Origin: Kordia aestuariivivens
GTDB lineage: Bacteria; Bacteroidota; Bacteroidia; Flavobacteriales; Flavobacteriaceae
Direction: 5' to 3'
Length of the DNA stretch: 64,000 nt
NCBI RefSeq assembly: GCF_014397005.1
Contig: NZ_JACGWS010000020.1
Span: 17,100-81,099 of the forward strand
The first letter of the stretch is position 1. The number at the start of each line of letters is the position of its first letter. Made by a program: the position numbers and the translations under genes. Positions 9,646 to 18,914 of this stretch are shown one piece after another. The notes beneath the pieces were generated by a model. The model made no database searches. It was not told the DNA's origin and saw only the letters and a program-made list of their open reading frames with translations.

Positions 9646-10107
9646 ATGAACACATTAAAAATAGGTGATAAAGTACCCGATTTTACCGTAAATGATCAAG
9701 ATGGAAACGCAGTTTCTTTATCAGATTTTAGTGGAAAAAAACTCGTGGTTTTCTTTTATCCAAAAGCAAGTACACCAGGTTGTACGGCAGAAGCTTGTAA
9801 TTTGAGAGATCATTATGCAGAACTACAAAGCAAAGGTTTTGAATTGTTGGGCGTAAGTGCCGATTCAGAAAAAAGGCAAACAAATTTTAAAAACAAATAC
9901 GAATTTCCATTTCCATTATTAGCAGACGAAAACAAAGAAGTTATTGAAGCTTTCGGAGTTTGGGGCGAAAAGAAATTCATGGGAAAAATCTATGATGGAA
10001 TCCATCGTAAAACATTCTTAGTCAATGGAGAAGGTGTTGTAGATCATGTGATTGATAAAGTGAAAACGAAAGATCATGCAGCGCAGATTTTGGCGTTGGT
10101 GGAATAG
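9646..10107 (+). CDS. bcp: Thioredoxin-dependent peroxiredoxin, Bcp type
   Basis: This 153-aa AhpC/TSA-family peroxidase reduces H2O2 and organic hydroperoxides using thioredoxin. The peroxidatic Cys46 lies in ASTPGCTAEAC, with the resolving Cys51 five residues on, the hallmark of atypical 2-Cys Bcp/PrxQ enzymes. Length and start match the family (KIGDKVPDFTV...). It is cytosolic and transcribed divergently from nth, so two DNA/oxidative-damage functions share an intergenic region. Confidence 0.95.
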   Translation: MNTLKIGDKVPDFTVNDQDGNAVSLSDFSGKKLVVFFYPKASTPGCTAEACNLRDHYAELQSKGFELLGVSADSEKRQTNFKNKYEFPFPLLADENKEVIEAFGVWGEKKFMGKIYDGIHRKTFLVNGEGVVDHVIDKVKTKDHAAQILALVE

Positions 10108-10132
10108 TTTCTTAATGTGTAAATAAAAATAC

Positions 10133-10256
10133 TTCTCGATACAAAATTTTTCCAAAATTTCACTCGAAGTGACGTTTGTTGTATGTTTCAGAACCGTCAG
10201 TTCGAGTGATTTTTTTGTATTCGCGTAAGCAGAATAGACAAAAATTGTATCGAGAA
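10133..10256. repeat. Large imperfect palindromic repeat
   Basis: The left arm TTCTCGATACAA (10133-10144) is matched by TTGTATCGAGAA (10245-10256). An inner pair, CACTCGAA (10161-10168) and TTCGAGTG (10201-10208), nests inside. The structure could fold as a long hairpin between the convergent bcp and CIA30 genes, and could act as a terminator or a mobile palindromic element. It belongs to the CGAG-rich repeats dispersed over this window. Confidence 0.65.
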
Positions 10257-10280
10257 CATTTCATATAAACTCTAATTCTT

Positions 10281-10763
10281 TTACTTCAATTCTATATAAT
10301 CCAACTCCAGTTGAAACTGCTCTCGTTTTTTATTACCAACCAAGAATCCGATTTCTTCCAAATAGTTTTCAGAAAAGTTTCCGATCGTTAATTTTTGCCC
10401 ACGAAATGTTGGATATAAACTCTTCAATGGAATTTCAATGATTTCCCAATCGCCAGAAGTTTCAAACTGTGTCACAAACGAATAGCGATCGTCACTATTT
10501 TGTTTCAGACGGAATTGATATTTTTTCCCATCACCTTTCAAACGAATGACAACTGTATTTTTTCCTGAAATATCTGTAGTTCCAATTCCATAGCGAATAG
10601 CCGAGAAGCCGCCATTATTTTCCAAGGAAATAATTCCGCTAAAAACGCCGTTTCCAGCTTCATTTTGGGTAAATTTTCCTTGCGATAATCCGCCCATTAC
10701 GCCGTCATTTACAACATACCAATTAGATATGTCGCTTGTTTTTGTAAAATCAAAAATTGTCAT
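10281..10763 (-). CDS. CIA30 family protein
   Basis: This 160-aa protein matches the CIA30 (complex I intermediate-associated protein 30) fold, a galactose-binding-like beta-sandwich. It has the typical N-terminus WYVVNDGVMGGLSQGKF and the middle GGFSAIRYG...VIRLKGDGKKYQFRLK. In mitochondria CIA30 assists complex I assembly. The bacterial homologues are usually uncharacterised and may bind ligand or carbohydrate. There is no signal peptide. The stop abuts the palindromic repeat, and the gene stands alone. Confidence 0.85.
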   Translation of the reverse strand: MTIFDFTKTSDISNWYVVNDGVMGGLSQGKFTQNEAGNGVFSGIISLENNGGFSAIRYGIGTTDISGKNTVVIRLKGDGKKYQFRLKQNSDDRYSFVTQFETSGDWEIIEIPLKSLYPTFRGQKLTIGNFSENYLEEIGFLVGNKKREQFQLELDYIELK

Positions 10764-10810
10764 AGTATAGGATTAAAAATTGTTTCGTAATATTCAATTT
10801 TCAACTAAAA

Positions 10811-10832
10811 AAAGCCCCTAAAAAGGAGCTTT
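10811..10832 (-). terminator. Intrinsic terminator
   Basis: A 9-bp stem with one mismatch (10811-10819 with 10824-10832) is followed, on the minus strand, by a run of seven T. It lies 20 bp beyond the stop of the minus-strand gene ending at 10852. Confidence 0.75.
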
Positions 10833-10851
10833 GATTATTTTGTCTGTATTG

Positions 10852-12309
10852 TTATTCTTTTTCGATCAATTCGTTCTGTTGTAAGTATCCAAATAGATGC
10901 TTCTCTTTGATAATTTCGGCAACGCCATCTGGTAACATGTCTTCCCAACCTTCTTCGTTACTCGCAATCATTCTTAAGACTGTTCTAGAGAAAATTTGTA
11001 GAATATCATTATCGAAATCAAAAATATCAACCATTTTTCCATTGTACTTGAAGAATTTGTATAATTCTTTCATACGTGGATGTACTTTTATATTGTTACT
11101 GTTCACCAATTCGCCAGTTTCCTTGCGTTTCATTGGATATAAATACACTTTTAAGTCTCTATAGAATAGTTTACCGAACGCTTCTAAAATTCCTCCACTG
11201 ACATGACGGTAGTATTTCTCATCAAAGATATCAACGAGGTTATTTACGCCCATTGTCAACGCCATACGTTCTTTTGAATAGTTAGAGAAGTATTCGACCA
11301 ATCGGTAGTATTCTTTAAAGTTGGAAATCATGACGGTTTGCCCAAGTGAACCGAGTAATTGCGCTCTGTCCATAAAATCTTGTTCATCAATTTCACCTTC
11401 TGCCCGAAGATTGGAAAGTGTAATTTCAAATAGTACCACCGTTTTATCAACATCAACTTTATTTTCACGTATAAAAATATCATACGACTTTTGATACATG
11501 TCCATGTTCACTTTGGTTACAGGACGGAAACTTCCACGAAGCGCTAAAATATTCTTCTTGTAAAGCAATCTAGCAGGAAGAATATTATTTCCATCAGGTC
11601 CAAAAATAACGGCTTCTGTCATTCCATTTTTCAAAAGTTGTAAACTCATCAATCGGTTGTCAACATCGTCAAATTGTGGTCCAGAAAAGTTAATTGTGTC
11701 AATTTCGATCTTATCCTTATCAATATGATCGTATAAATATTTTAGTAAATTTTTCGGATTGTTGTATTTGTAAAAAGCACCGTGAATAAGGTTTACACCC
11801 ATAATTCCTAGTGTTTCTTGTTGTAATTTTGCGTCATTTTCGTGAAAACGAACGTGTAAGATAATTTCGTTGTAATCTTGTGTAGGATCAGTTTGGTACT
11901 TAATTCCCATCCAACCATGACCTTTATATTTCTTCGCAAAATCAATAGTTGCCACTGTATTCGCAAAACAGAAAAACATCTTATCAGGATGTTTGTCACG
12001 CGAAATGCGAGTGTTTAACAACTTCATTTCATGCGTAAGCATCTTTTTTAGACGTGCTTCCGTTACGTAACGACGATCTTGTTCAATACCATAAATTGCA
12101 TCACTAAAATCTTTGTCATACGCACTCATTGCTTTCGCAATTGTACCCGAAGCGCCACCAGATCTGAAGAAGTGACGAACCGTTTCTTGTCCAGCACCAA
12201 TCTCGGCAAATGTACCATAGATTTGGCTGTTTAAGTTAATCCGTAATGCTTTCGCTTTGATAGAAGGTACATTTTCTATGTTAGTGTCACCTTTGTAGAC
12301 AATAGCCAT
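10852..12309 (-). CDS. Conserved Bacteroidota protein of unknown function (~485 aa)
   Basis: I do not recognise a characterised family. The protein begins MAIVYKGDTNIENVPS and has a nucleotide-binding-like stretch (TFAEIGAGQETVRHFFRSGGASGTIAK). It is a long soluble alpha/beta protein without signal or membrane segments. Highly conserved-looking blocks such as LRGSFRPVTKVN and MGVNNLVDIFDEKYY suggest a core cytosolic role. I chose the ATG at 12309; an upstream in-frame ATG at 12345 would lie in a probable -7 box (12333-12340). It is a single gene with its own terminator. Confidence 0.75.
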   Translation of the reverse strand: MAIVYKGDTNIENVPSIKAKALRINLNSQIYGTFAEIGAGQETVRHFFRSGGASGTIAKAMSAYDKDFSDAIYGIEQDRRYVTEARLKKMLTHEMKLLNTRISRDKHPDKMFFCFANTVATIDFAKKYKGHGWMGIKYQTDPTQDYNEIILHVRFHENDAKLQQETLGIMGVNLIHGAFYKYNNPKNLLKYLYDHIDKDKIEIDTINFSGPQFDDVDNRLMSLQLLKNGMTEAVIFGPDGNNILPARLLYKKNILALRGSFRPVTKVNMDMYQKSYDIFIRENKVDVDKTVVLFEITLSNLRAEGEIDEQDFMDRAQLLGSLGQTVMISNFKEYYRLVEYFSNYSKERMALTMGVNNLVDIFDEKYYRHVSGGILEAFGKLFYRDLKVYLYPMKRKETGELVNSNNIKVHPRMKELYKFFKYNGKMVDIFDFDNDILQIFSRTVLRMIASNEEGWEDMLPDGVAEIIKEKHLFGYLQQNELIEKE

Positions 12310-12332
12310 GCGTAGTTTGAATTTGTTTACTA

Positions 12333-12340
12333 CAAAAATA
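12333..12340 (-). promoter_or_regulatory. Putative -7 box of the 485-aa protein gene
   Basis: The minus strand reads TATTTTTG, a TAnnTTTG match, 23 bp upstream of the ATG at 12309. It helps decide against the longer start at 12345. No clear -33 box was seen. Confidence 0.4.
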
Positions 12341-12472
12341 AACATTCATAATTTTTTTGGACTATATATTTCAGGTTTTTTGTTAAATAATAAGTTAAAT
12401 TTGAAGAATGATCGATGAATGGAATACATCTTTCTAAAAATACACCTGATTCTTAACAAATTATCAACGTTT

Positions 12473-13240
12473 ATGATGACAGTTACTTTTCTCGGCACAG
12501 GAACTTCGCAAGGAATTCCAATTATAGGAAGCGATCATCCTGTGTGTTTGAGTGATGATCCTCGCGATAAACGATTGCGCGTTTCTATCCTTATTTCATG
12601 GGAAGATGCAACTTACGTAATTGACTGCGGACCCGATTTTCGTCAGCAAATGCTACGTGCCAATTGTAGTCACATTGATGGAATCCTTTTTACACACGAA
12701 CATGCCGATCATACTGCTGGATTAGACGATATTCGCCCTTTTTATTTCCGTCAAGGAGATATTCCAATGTATGCGCACAAACGTGTGTTTGGAGAGTTTA
12801 AACGACGTTTTGATTATATTTTTGCGACGGAGAACAAATATCCTGGCGCACCTGGCGTTATACAATATGAAGTGAAGAATAATGAAGCGTTTGAATTGAA
12901 AGGTGTACAAGTCACACCAATCAATGCATTGCACTATACATTACAAGTTTTTGGCTATCGTTTTAATGATTTTGCGTATTTGACGGATGTGAAAACCATC
13001 GCGAAAGCTGAAAAAGAAAAATTGAAAGGTTTAAAAGTGTTAGTCATCAATGCATTGCGAATTCAAGAACATATCTCGCATTTTTCGTTAGATGAAGCAC
13101 TCGAATTTATTGCCGAAATTAAACCTGAAAAAGCATATTTGACACATATCAGTCATTTATTAGGTTTTCATGCAGAAGTTTCGAAAGATTTGCCAGAAAA
13201 CGTATTTTTGGCGCACGATACCTTAACGATTACGATTTAA
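12473..13240 (+). CDS. MBL-fold metallo-hydrolase (PhnP-like)
   Basis: This 255-aa member of the metallo-beta-lactamase superfamily opens with FLGTGTSQGIPIIGSDHPVC. It carries the metal-binding THEHADHTAGLDDIR motif near residue 77, then a later Asp in FAYLTDVK and His in LTHISHLLG. This matches the PhnP/cyclic phosphodiesterase-like branch found across Bacteroidota. The true substrate is unknown. Two adjacent ATGs (12473 and 12476) are possible starts; the 18 codons upstream look non-coding. The next gene begins 15 bp downstream, so the two probably form an operon. Confidence 0.87.
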   Translation: MMTVTFLGTGTSQGIPIIGSDHPVCLSDDPRDKRLRVSILISWEDATYVIDCGPDFRQQMLRANCSHIDGILFTHEHADHTAGLDDIRPFYFRQGDIPMYAHKRVFGEFKRRFDYIFATENKYPGAPGVIQYEVKNNEAFELKGVQVTPINALHYTLQVFGYRFNDFAYLTDVKTIAKAEKEKLKGLKVLVINALRIQEHISHFSLDEALEFIAEIKPEKAYLTHISHLLGFHAEVSKDLPENVFLAHDTLTITI

Positions 13241-13255
13241 AAAAATAGCAGTACA

Positions 13256-13783
13256 ATGACAAAGAAGATTCTATTATATGCGTTAATTTTTATGGCTTTA
13301 TTGGCAATTTATCAATACGTAAGTATGAATAAAATGTACGAGAAACAATCCGGAAAAATTGAAGAATTGCGTACTAAAGTTGAAAGCTTAAAAAATGATG
13401 TGACGGCGTATAAAGATACGACCAACACGTTGATGAATGAAAATTTAGACTTGAGTTACTTCTCATTAAAAAATAATGGTGAAGCCTTGGCATATTTTGA
13501 TGAATATAACTTTGAAGATGTAAATAATTTGTCGCAATATATTACGGATATTATTTATGATCAAAATTCAGCTAGTAAAGACAATCCGTTAGTTCCTTTT
13601 GATGGTATGGACGGTAATTTTGCCATTGATAAAGTAAAAGTGATCAATCATAAATGGGTTTTATGTAGTTTTTCCGATGGAACTTATTGGGGTGAAGTGC
13701 TTTTAAGCTACGAAATTGACAAAGACAAAACCCTAAGTTTTGAAACACTAAGCGAAGTTTTGTATGCTAAATATGAAGGGTAG
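13256..13783 (+). CDS. Membrane-anchored coiled-coil protein of unknown function
   Basis: This 175-aa protein starts with a signal-anchor helix (ILLYALIFMALLAIYQYV). A heptad-like stretch (IEELRTKVESLKNDVTAYKDT) follows, then a globular C-terminal domain with aromatic-rich strands (HKWVLCSFSDGTYWGEVLLSYEI). It is probably periplasm-facing. I recall similar short proteins downstream of the MBL hydrolase in related flavobacteria, and the 15-bp spacing supports one transcript. No function can be assigned. Confidence 0.8.
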   Translation: MTKKILLYALIFMALLAIYQYVSMNKMYEKQSGKIEELRTKVESLKNDVTAYKDTTNTLMNENLDLSYFSLKNNGEALAYFDEYNFEDVNNLSQYITDIIYDQNSASKDNPLVPFDGMDGNFAIDKVKVINHKWVLCSFSDGTYWGEVLLSYEIDKDKTLSFETLSEVLYAKYEG

Positions 13784-13932
13784 TTTATAATGTAACAATT
13801 TGAAGATTAACTAATTTAATAATTCGCAAACAAAATTCTACATAAAAAACGTCTCATACTTCACTGATTTATTTTATAAAAGTAGCAATCGACAGCATTT
13901 GCGGTAGTTTCTGATTTTTCATTGAATTCCCA

Positions 13933-14463
13933 TTATTTGAAAGCCTGTTTTATACGTTTTTCAGCCTCATTTAATGTAATTCCATTTTTCCAATCTGTAA
14001 TTAGTTGATGGTTGTTTTCATGGGGAATTATTTCAGGTCTTATTCCGTTACTAAGCGTATTAACATTAACATGAAGTCCTAAAGTACTTTCTTTATAGTC
14101 TGAAATCTCATTGCAAATTCTGCCGAAATATGTTTTTCCTTCAACGTTATTTTTAAATTCAGCTTTGTATTCTTTGAAACTCTTTTCACTTAACGAAACC
14201 CAAATTCCATAATCTAAATTTTCACAAGCATCATTGATTTCAATAGTTAGCGTTGTTCTTATGAATCGATCTGTTTGATCTTCATGGTGTATGACACAAA
14301 AATCGCTAGAAATTTCAGCAATTTCGGTTTTATCCTTTTCATTAAGATCATCATGATATATTGGAGCTAAAAACCCTAAAGCAGGTAATTCGTCATGAAT
14401 TTCTCCACATGTAGTGCATTTAAAACTAGAAGATTGTTTTTTAAACCATTTATTCCAAAACAT
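13933..14463 (-). CDS. DUF2199 domain protein
   Basis: This 176-aa protein has an N-terminal zinc-knuckle (CTTCGEIHDELP; Cys16 and Cys19) typical of DUF2199. The family's central block follows (FCVIHHEDQTDRFIRTTLTIEI, then YGIWVSLSEKSF). It is cytosolic, and the biochemical role of the family is unknown. I chose the ATG at 14463, where the family's sequence begins; the longer frame to 14541 would run into the esterase gene. It lies just downstream of that gene (19-bp gap), so it is likely part of the minus-strand run. Confidence 0.82.
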   Translation of the reverse strand: MFWNKWFKKQSSSFKCTTCGEIHDELPALGFLAPIYHDDLNEKDKTEIAEISSDFCVIHHEDQTDRFIRTTLTIEINDACENLDYGIWVSLSEKSFKEYKAEFKNNVEGKTYFGRICNEISDYKESTLGLHVNVNTLSNGIRPEIIPHENNHQLITDWKNGITLNEAEKRIKQAFK

Positions 14464-14482
14464 TTTAAGACGTATTAAAATT

Positions 14483-15136
14483 TTAAATCCGCTTCTCCAA
14501 CCAAGCTTTGAATGAATGGAAATTTTGTGGCGCAACGCCATGTCCTACAGGAAATTCTTCGTAAAAATATTTCAAGTTATTTGCTTCCATAAACGGCGCA
14601 ATTTCACGTGCGGCTTCTACAGGAATCACTTGATCAACACTTCCGTGAGAACAATAAAAATCAAGGTTTTTGTAATCTTTGTCATCGCTGAAATCAAAAA
14701 TTTTATGATTCAAATAACCACTTATGGCAATTACATTTTTCACTTTTTCAGGATAAGTAAACGCAACCGCGTAACTCAAAACTGTACCTTGACTAAATCC
14801 TAATAACGAAACATTGTCGCCATCAACAGGATAATTTTCTACAACTTCATCAATGAAATTTGCAACAGCATCACGCGATTCAATCGCTTGTCCATCATCA
14901 CTTGTTTTATCAGTTGCTGTATAATGAATATCGTACCAAGAATATCCATACGGAGGAAGATCTCTTGGCGCGCGTACCGAAACAATAAATAAGGTATCGG
15001 GCAGTTCGGCAGCAAAAGAAAACAAATCTTCTTCATTGCTTCCGTATCCGTGAAATAAGAACAAAACTGGCGACTTTTCAGCAGCTACTTTTGGAGTTTT
15101 TATGATATGATCAAGGGATAATTTTTTAGTTTGCAT
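14483..15136 (-). CDS. Alpha/beta hydrolase, carboxylesterase/phospholipase type
   Basis: This 217-aa serine hydrolase shows the oxyanion block LFLFHGYGSNEEDL, nucleophile Ser115 in LGFSQG, Asp168 in GSVDQVIP and His199 in GHGVAP, which forms a complete triad. Length and layout fit the bacterial carboxylesterase/lysophospholipase (YpfH-like) family. There is no signal peptide, so it is cytosolic. It is 11 bp downstream of the DUF4870 gene and belongs to the minus-strand operon with the dihydroorotase homologue. The natural substrate is unknown. Confidence 0.87.
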   Translation of the reverse strand: MQTKKLSLDHIIKTPKVAAEKSPVLFLFHGYGSNEEDLFSFAAELPDTLFIVSVRAPRDLPPYGYSWYDIHYTATDKTSDDGQAIESRDAVANFIDEVVENYPVDGDNVSLLGFSQGTVLSYAVAFTYPEKVKNVIAISGYLNHKIFDFSDDKDYKNLDFYCSHGSVDQVIPVEAAREIAPFMEANNLKYFYEEFPVGHGVAPQNFHSFKAWLEKRI

Positions 15137-15147
15137 GGTAGTATAAG

Positions 15148-15474
15148 TTAAATATTTTTAAACCAGTCTTGAAAATAATCGCCCAATAAAGGAATTGGTT
15201 TGTGTTCACCTTGAATGGCGTTTGTGAGTCCAAATACCCAAAGTACAATGAAAAACACGTAAAAAGATCCTGAAATCATCCAACTATCGAAATAACCGAT
15301 AAATAATGAAATCATAAAAAAAAGAATACCCAAGCCTAATGCTTGACGAATATGAAAGCGTGCAAATTCATTTTTCTTATCTGCATTCATGGAAATCGCA
15401 ATTACAAATCCAATGATGGTGATATAGGAAATAATGGCGGTTTGTTTGCCTGCTGAAATGGTTTTGAAATCCAT
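15148..15474 (-). CDS. DUF4870-like small membrane protein
   Basis: This 108-aa protein has about three hydrophobic helices (AIISYITIIGFVIAI, LGLGILFFMISLFIGYF, FYVFFIVLWVFGLTNAI). The family signature FARFHIRQALGL lies between the first two, and HKPIPLLGDYFQDWF is at the end. It sits 2 bp from the upstream dihydroorotase-like gene, so it is translationally close. The role of this family is unknown. Confidence 0.85.
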   Translation of the reverse strand: MDFKTISAGKQTAIISYITIIGFVIAISMNADKKNEFARFHIRQALGLGILFFMISLFIGYFDSWMISGSFYVFFIVLWVFGLTNAIQGEHKPIPLLGDYFQDWFKNI

Positions 15475-15476
15475 AC

Positions 15477-16727
15477 TTACGCTATTTTTTGTTGCTTATG
15501 AATAATTCCATAGACAGTTCCTTTGAGTTCTTTTCCTAAGAAAGCACTATTTTTAGAACTACTGTGAATGTGTTTTGTGCTAAATGTATAATTTCCGTCC
15601 GGATTGAAAAGTGTCAGATTTGCGAGTTGACCTTCTGCAACTTGTGAAGTTTCAATGCCAAATCGTTCTTTTCCTGAAGTTAACAATTCGATAGTTTTTG
15701 TGGTATCAAAAATAGTTTGCAAGGCGCCAAAAGCACTTTCCAAACCAATAGTTCCGTACATCGCATTGTCAAACTCCATCTTCTTATGTTCAATGTCAAT
15801 CGGATTATGATCTGTAGTCACCATATCAATCGTTCCGTCTTTTAAACCTTCAATTAATGCTTCACGATCGTTGTGCGTTCGTAATGGTGGCAATACTTTA
15901 TAATTGGAATCAAAACCTTCCAATTCATCATCAGATAAAATTAAATTATGAATGGCAACCGAACAACTTACATTGAATCCTTTTTGTTTTGCTTCGCGAA
16001 TGAGTTGTACTGATTTTGCTGTAGAAATCGTCGGAATGTGTAATTTTCCTTGTGTATATTCCAACAGAAATAAATCTCTCGCAACGTGTAATTCTTCCGC
16101 CAAAGCGGGAATTCCTTTCAAACCTAAACGCGTACTATTTGGTCCTTCACTAACCATTCCTTTTCCTGCAATTTTATCTTCTTGTGGAAATGATAATACC
16201 AAACCGCCAAAATTTGAAGCATACAATAATGCAATTTTTAACAAGTTCGGATTCTCGATGGCTTTCTGATAATCGCCAAACGCAATCGCGCCCGCGCTTT
16301 TCATATCAAACAATTCGGCTAAATCTACACTTTCACTTTTCGTGGTCAACGCGCCAATAGGATAGAGGTCAACAGCATTTCCGAATGCTTTGCTTTTTAA
16401 GAACGAAATATCGGCTTTTGAATCTGCAATCGGGTTTGCGTTCGCATTCACGGCAACTGCGGTAAATCCACTCTTTGCAGCCGTTTTCAAACCGTTTTCA
16501 ATCGTTTCCCGTTCTTCAAATCCAGGTTCTCCCAAACTAATACTGCTATCAAACCAACCTTGTGAAACATGTAAGTTTTCAAGCGAAATAGTATCGTAAT
16601 TCTTTGGATTTTCTACGGAAGTGGCAATTTGAGTAATGATTCCGTTTTCTATCAAAATATCTTTTGCAGCGCCATTGTGTTTGCTCTGTGCATCTAAGAT
16701 AGTAGCGGATTTTATGATGAGGTTCAT
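15477..16727 (-). CDS. Dihydroorotase homologue lacking the HxH metal motif
   Basis: This 416-aa member of the amidohydrolase superfamily is of the class I dihydroorotase type. The usual DxHxH that binds zinc after the first strand is here D60-S-S62-I-S64 within GWFDSSISLGEPGFEERE, so both His are Ser. TDHNPID near the end keeps the Asp, and ISTAKS replaces the HxST region. It is therefore probably a non-catalytic PyrC-like protein, as known for PyrC' partners of aspartate transcarbamoylase. I believe this form is usual in flavobacteria. Its ATG overlaps the upstream BatA-type gene's stop by 4 bp. Confidence 0.88.
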   Translation of the reverse strand: MNLIIKSATILDAQSKHNGAAKDILIENGIITQIATSVENPKNYDTISLENLHVSQGWFDSSISLGEPGFEERETIENGLKTAAKSGFTAVAVNANANPIADSKADISFLKSKAFGNAVDLYPIGALTTKSESVDLAELFDMKSAGAIAFGDYQKAIENPNLLKIALLYASNFGGLVLSFPQEDKIAGKGMVSEGPNSTRLGLKGIPALAEELHVARDLFLLEYTQGKLHIPTISTAKSVQLIREAKQKGFNVSCSVAIHNLILSDDELEGFDSNYKVLPPLRTHNDREALIEGLKDGTIDMVTTDHNPIDIEHKKMEFDNAMYGTIGLESAFGALQTIFDTTKTIELLTSGKERFGIETSQVAEGQLANLTLFNPDGNYTFSTKHIHSSSKNSAFLGKELKGTVYGIIHKQQKIA

Positions 16728-18652
16728 TTGACGAATTTTAAAATCAAAATTTCAATGCATAAAAATAATAGCGCAAAAATAACAAACCATTTCCAAAGCG
16801 AAGCTACGGACTGTTCATTTTTTAAATCTTCAAAGAATTGCGCAACGGTTGTGTGTGTATTATTTGGATATGACAATGCCATATCGTGATATTGTAACGT
16901 ACTTTCTTTTCGATCAAAATTGTAACTAATTTGTTGTAAATCAGTGTTTTGATTTTTTATCGTGTAAATTCCGGCTTCATTCGGAAATTCATCCGTTGTC
17001 ATTCGAACTTTATTATTTGCCGTTTGTTGCAACGGAATAAATTCTTCCGTGTCTTTCGCAATCGTTAACACAGCATCTTGTCCAAGCGACGTTTGCACAT
17101 CAAAAGTATTTTCTTTGCCAAGTGTGTAATACAGATTGGTGAGTCGCAAACTGTTTTTCCCAATATTATAGAAAATTGGAACAATTAAAGGTGTGTTTTT
17201 AAAATTTGAATTTTCATTGTTGATTGCTGCCGTAAACAAATAGGTTTCATTCGTCGAGACTAAAAACTGCGCGTTATTTTCCAACTGTAAAATGGCAGGA
17301 TTTGCTTTATCTAGCGCGAAATAGTGATTCACTTTCGGATATTGGAAATTGGTCACTTTCTTCTCGAATACATTCGTAAATAGTGGATGCGAGAAACTAA
17401 TGTTGGTAATTTTCTTCTCGGTTACGTTTGGCACTTGCGCAAAGCGTCCCAAATTATTTGCTTGTAATAATTGATTGTATGTGGTCAGATTACTTTCCTT
17501 AGCGGGAATAATCACGAGTGAACCGCCGTTTTGTTTGAAACTTCTCAGTGCGGTCAATAACGGATTCGGAATGGTTTTTAGTTCATTCAGAATGATTAAT
17601 TGTTGTGTCGCGATTGCATTGTAATTCAATTGTGTTACTGGCGAAGAAATCAAGTTGAATTCATCGTCTGTGTAGAGTTTCTTTAAAAATTCGTCATCAG
17701 TTTCATTGATCGCTAATACATTTATTTTTTCAGGTGAATTGATATTGAAAAACAGATTATTGTCAAACTGCAATGAATTGTCATCGATTTGGATATTTCC
17801 TTGAATCACTTTGTTGGAAGGAATCGAGAAGGTAACTTCCGCTTTGTTTTGCGTATCTAAATTTACCGAAGATTTCGCAATCAGACTTCCGCCATCGTAT
17901 AACGAAACAGGCACATCTTGCACAGGAATTCCTGAATTTTTCAGTACCACGGCAATCGTAACCGAATTTGCATCTTGTTCTGAAATATATAAACTATCGA
18001 GCGCAATATTGTTAGCGTTTGCTGGCTTTAGCTGAATATAACTAGTGGTAAATGCACTGTCTTTTTGAACATTCAATTGTTCATTTTGTTGAAAATCTGA
18101 GATCAGAATTAGGTTTTTGTCAGCATTTTGTTGTTTTGAAAATAACTTTCTTCCTTTCAGAATTACTGACGGAATTGCTTCTTGTTGATGTGAATATTCC
18201 AATTGCAACAATTCATTTCGAATGCTCTTGATCGTTGTATTTTTATACGTTGCTGTATTTGTAAACACAGAAACTTGTTCGTCTTCCGGAACAGTATTTA
18301 GCAATTCTTGTACTGCACGTTTCAATAAATCACCTTTTTCGCCTTTCGTTTGCATGCTAAACGAATTGTCCAAATAGATCACCGTTTCTTTCTCCGTTTT
18401 TACAATATCACGATTCGCAAAATACGGTTGCGCGAAGGCAAAGACCAATCCGGCAAGCGCTAACAATCGCGTACAGAGAATCAACCATTTTTTGAGTTGT
18501 GAGCTTTTTCGGGTTTGGAGAATAACATTTTGTAGAAACTTCACGTTCGTAAACGCAGTTTTCTCAAATCGACGTAATTGAAATAAGTGAACCAATATCG
18601 GAATGAGCAGTAATAATAGCGCGTAAAGTACTTCTGGGTATTTGAATTGCAT
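16724..18652 (-). CDS. BatA/vWA-domain membrane protein
   Basis: This 642-aa protein starts with the BatA N-terminal module (FKYPEVLYALLLLLIPILVHLFQLRRFEKTAFTNVKFL). A second membrane helix and the start of a von Willebrand A-like domain follow, with the DxSxS metal site YLDNSFSMQTKG near residue 97. A long periplasmic part with Ig-like strands follows, and a C-terminal helix (WFVIFALLFLCIEILIL) closes the chain. Proteins of this layout are common in Bacteroidota, related to the Bat aerotolerance genes, and their exact role is unproven. It is the first gene of the minus-strand run down to the DUF2199 gene. Confidence 0.87.
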   Translation of the reverse strand: MQFKYPEVLYALLLLLIPILVHLFQLRRFEKTAFTNVKFLQNVILQTRKSSQLKKWLILCTRLLALAGLVFAFAQPYFANRDIVKTEKETVIYLDNSFSMQTKGEKGDLLKRAVQELLNTVPEDEQVSVFTNTATYKNTTIKSIRNELLQLEYSHQQEAIPSVILKGRKLFSKQQNADKNLILISDFQQNEQLNVQKDSAFTTSYIQLKPANANNIALDSLYISEQDANSVTIAVVLKNSGIPVQDVPVSLYDGGSLIAKSSVNLDTQNKAEVTFSIPSNKVIQGNIQIDDNSLQFDNNLFFNINSPEKINVLAINETDDEFLKKLYTDDEFNLISSPVTQLNYNAIATQQLIILNELKTIPNPLLTALRSFKQNGGSLVIIPAKESNLTTYNQLLQANNLGRFAQVPNVTEKKITNISFSHPLFTNVFEKKVTNFQYPKVNHYFALDKANPAILQLENNAQFLVSTNETYLFTAAINNENSNFKNTPLIVPIFYNIGKNSLRLTNLYYTLGKENTFDVQTSLGQDAVLTIAKDTEEFIPLQQTANNKVRMTTDEFPNEAGIYTIKNQNTDLQQISYNFDRKESTLQYHDMALSYPNNTHTTVAQFFEDLKNEQSVASLWKWFVIFALLFLCIEILILKFVK

Positions 18653-18671
18653 TCCTAAAATTAACGTTTGT

Positions 18672-18679
18672 CAAATATA
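18672..18679 (-). promoter_or_regulatory. Putative -7 box of the BatA operon
   Basis: The minus strand reads TATATTTG, a TAnnTTTG match, 19 bp upstream of the ATG at 18652. No -33 element was recognised. It would drive the minus-strand run down to 13933. Confidence 0.42.
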
Positions 18680-18914
18680 AACGATTAATTCTATTTTACC
18701 ATAATTTCTGTTTTATAAAGAAGTGTTAAAAGGAGTTTGTGTATAAGTTTATGGGTTTAGTAGTTTATGAGTTTGTTGTGTGTTTAAGCAACTAATTAGG
18801 AAATACAGACTAAATAGAAAATCTGCGAGGCACGTGCGAAGCGAATTAGCGTAAGCAATTTTCGTAAGTAGATTTTTTACTAGCAATTGATTACACACGT
18901 TAATAGGCATTGTT

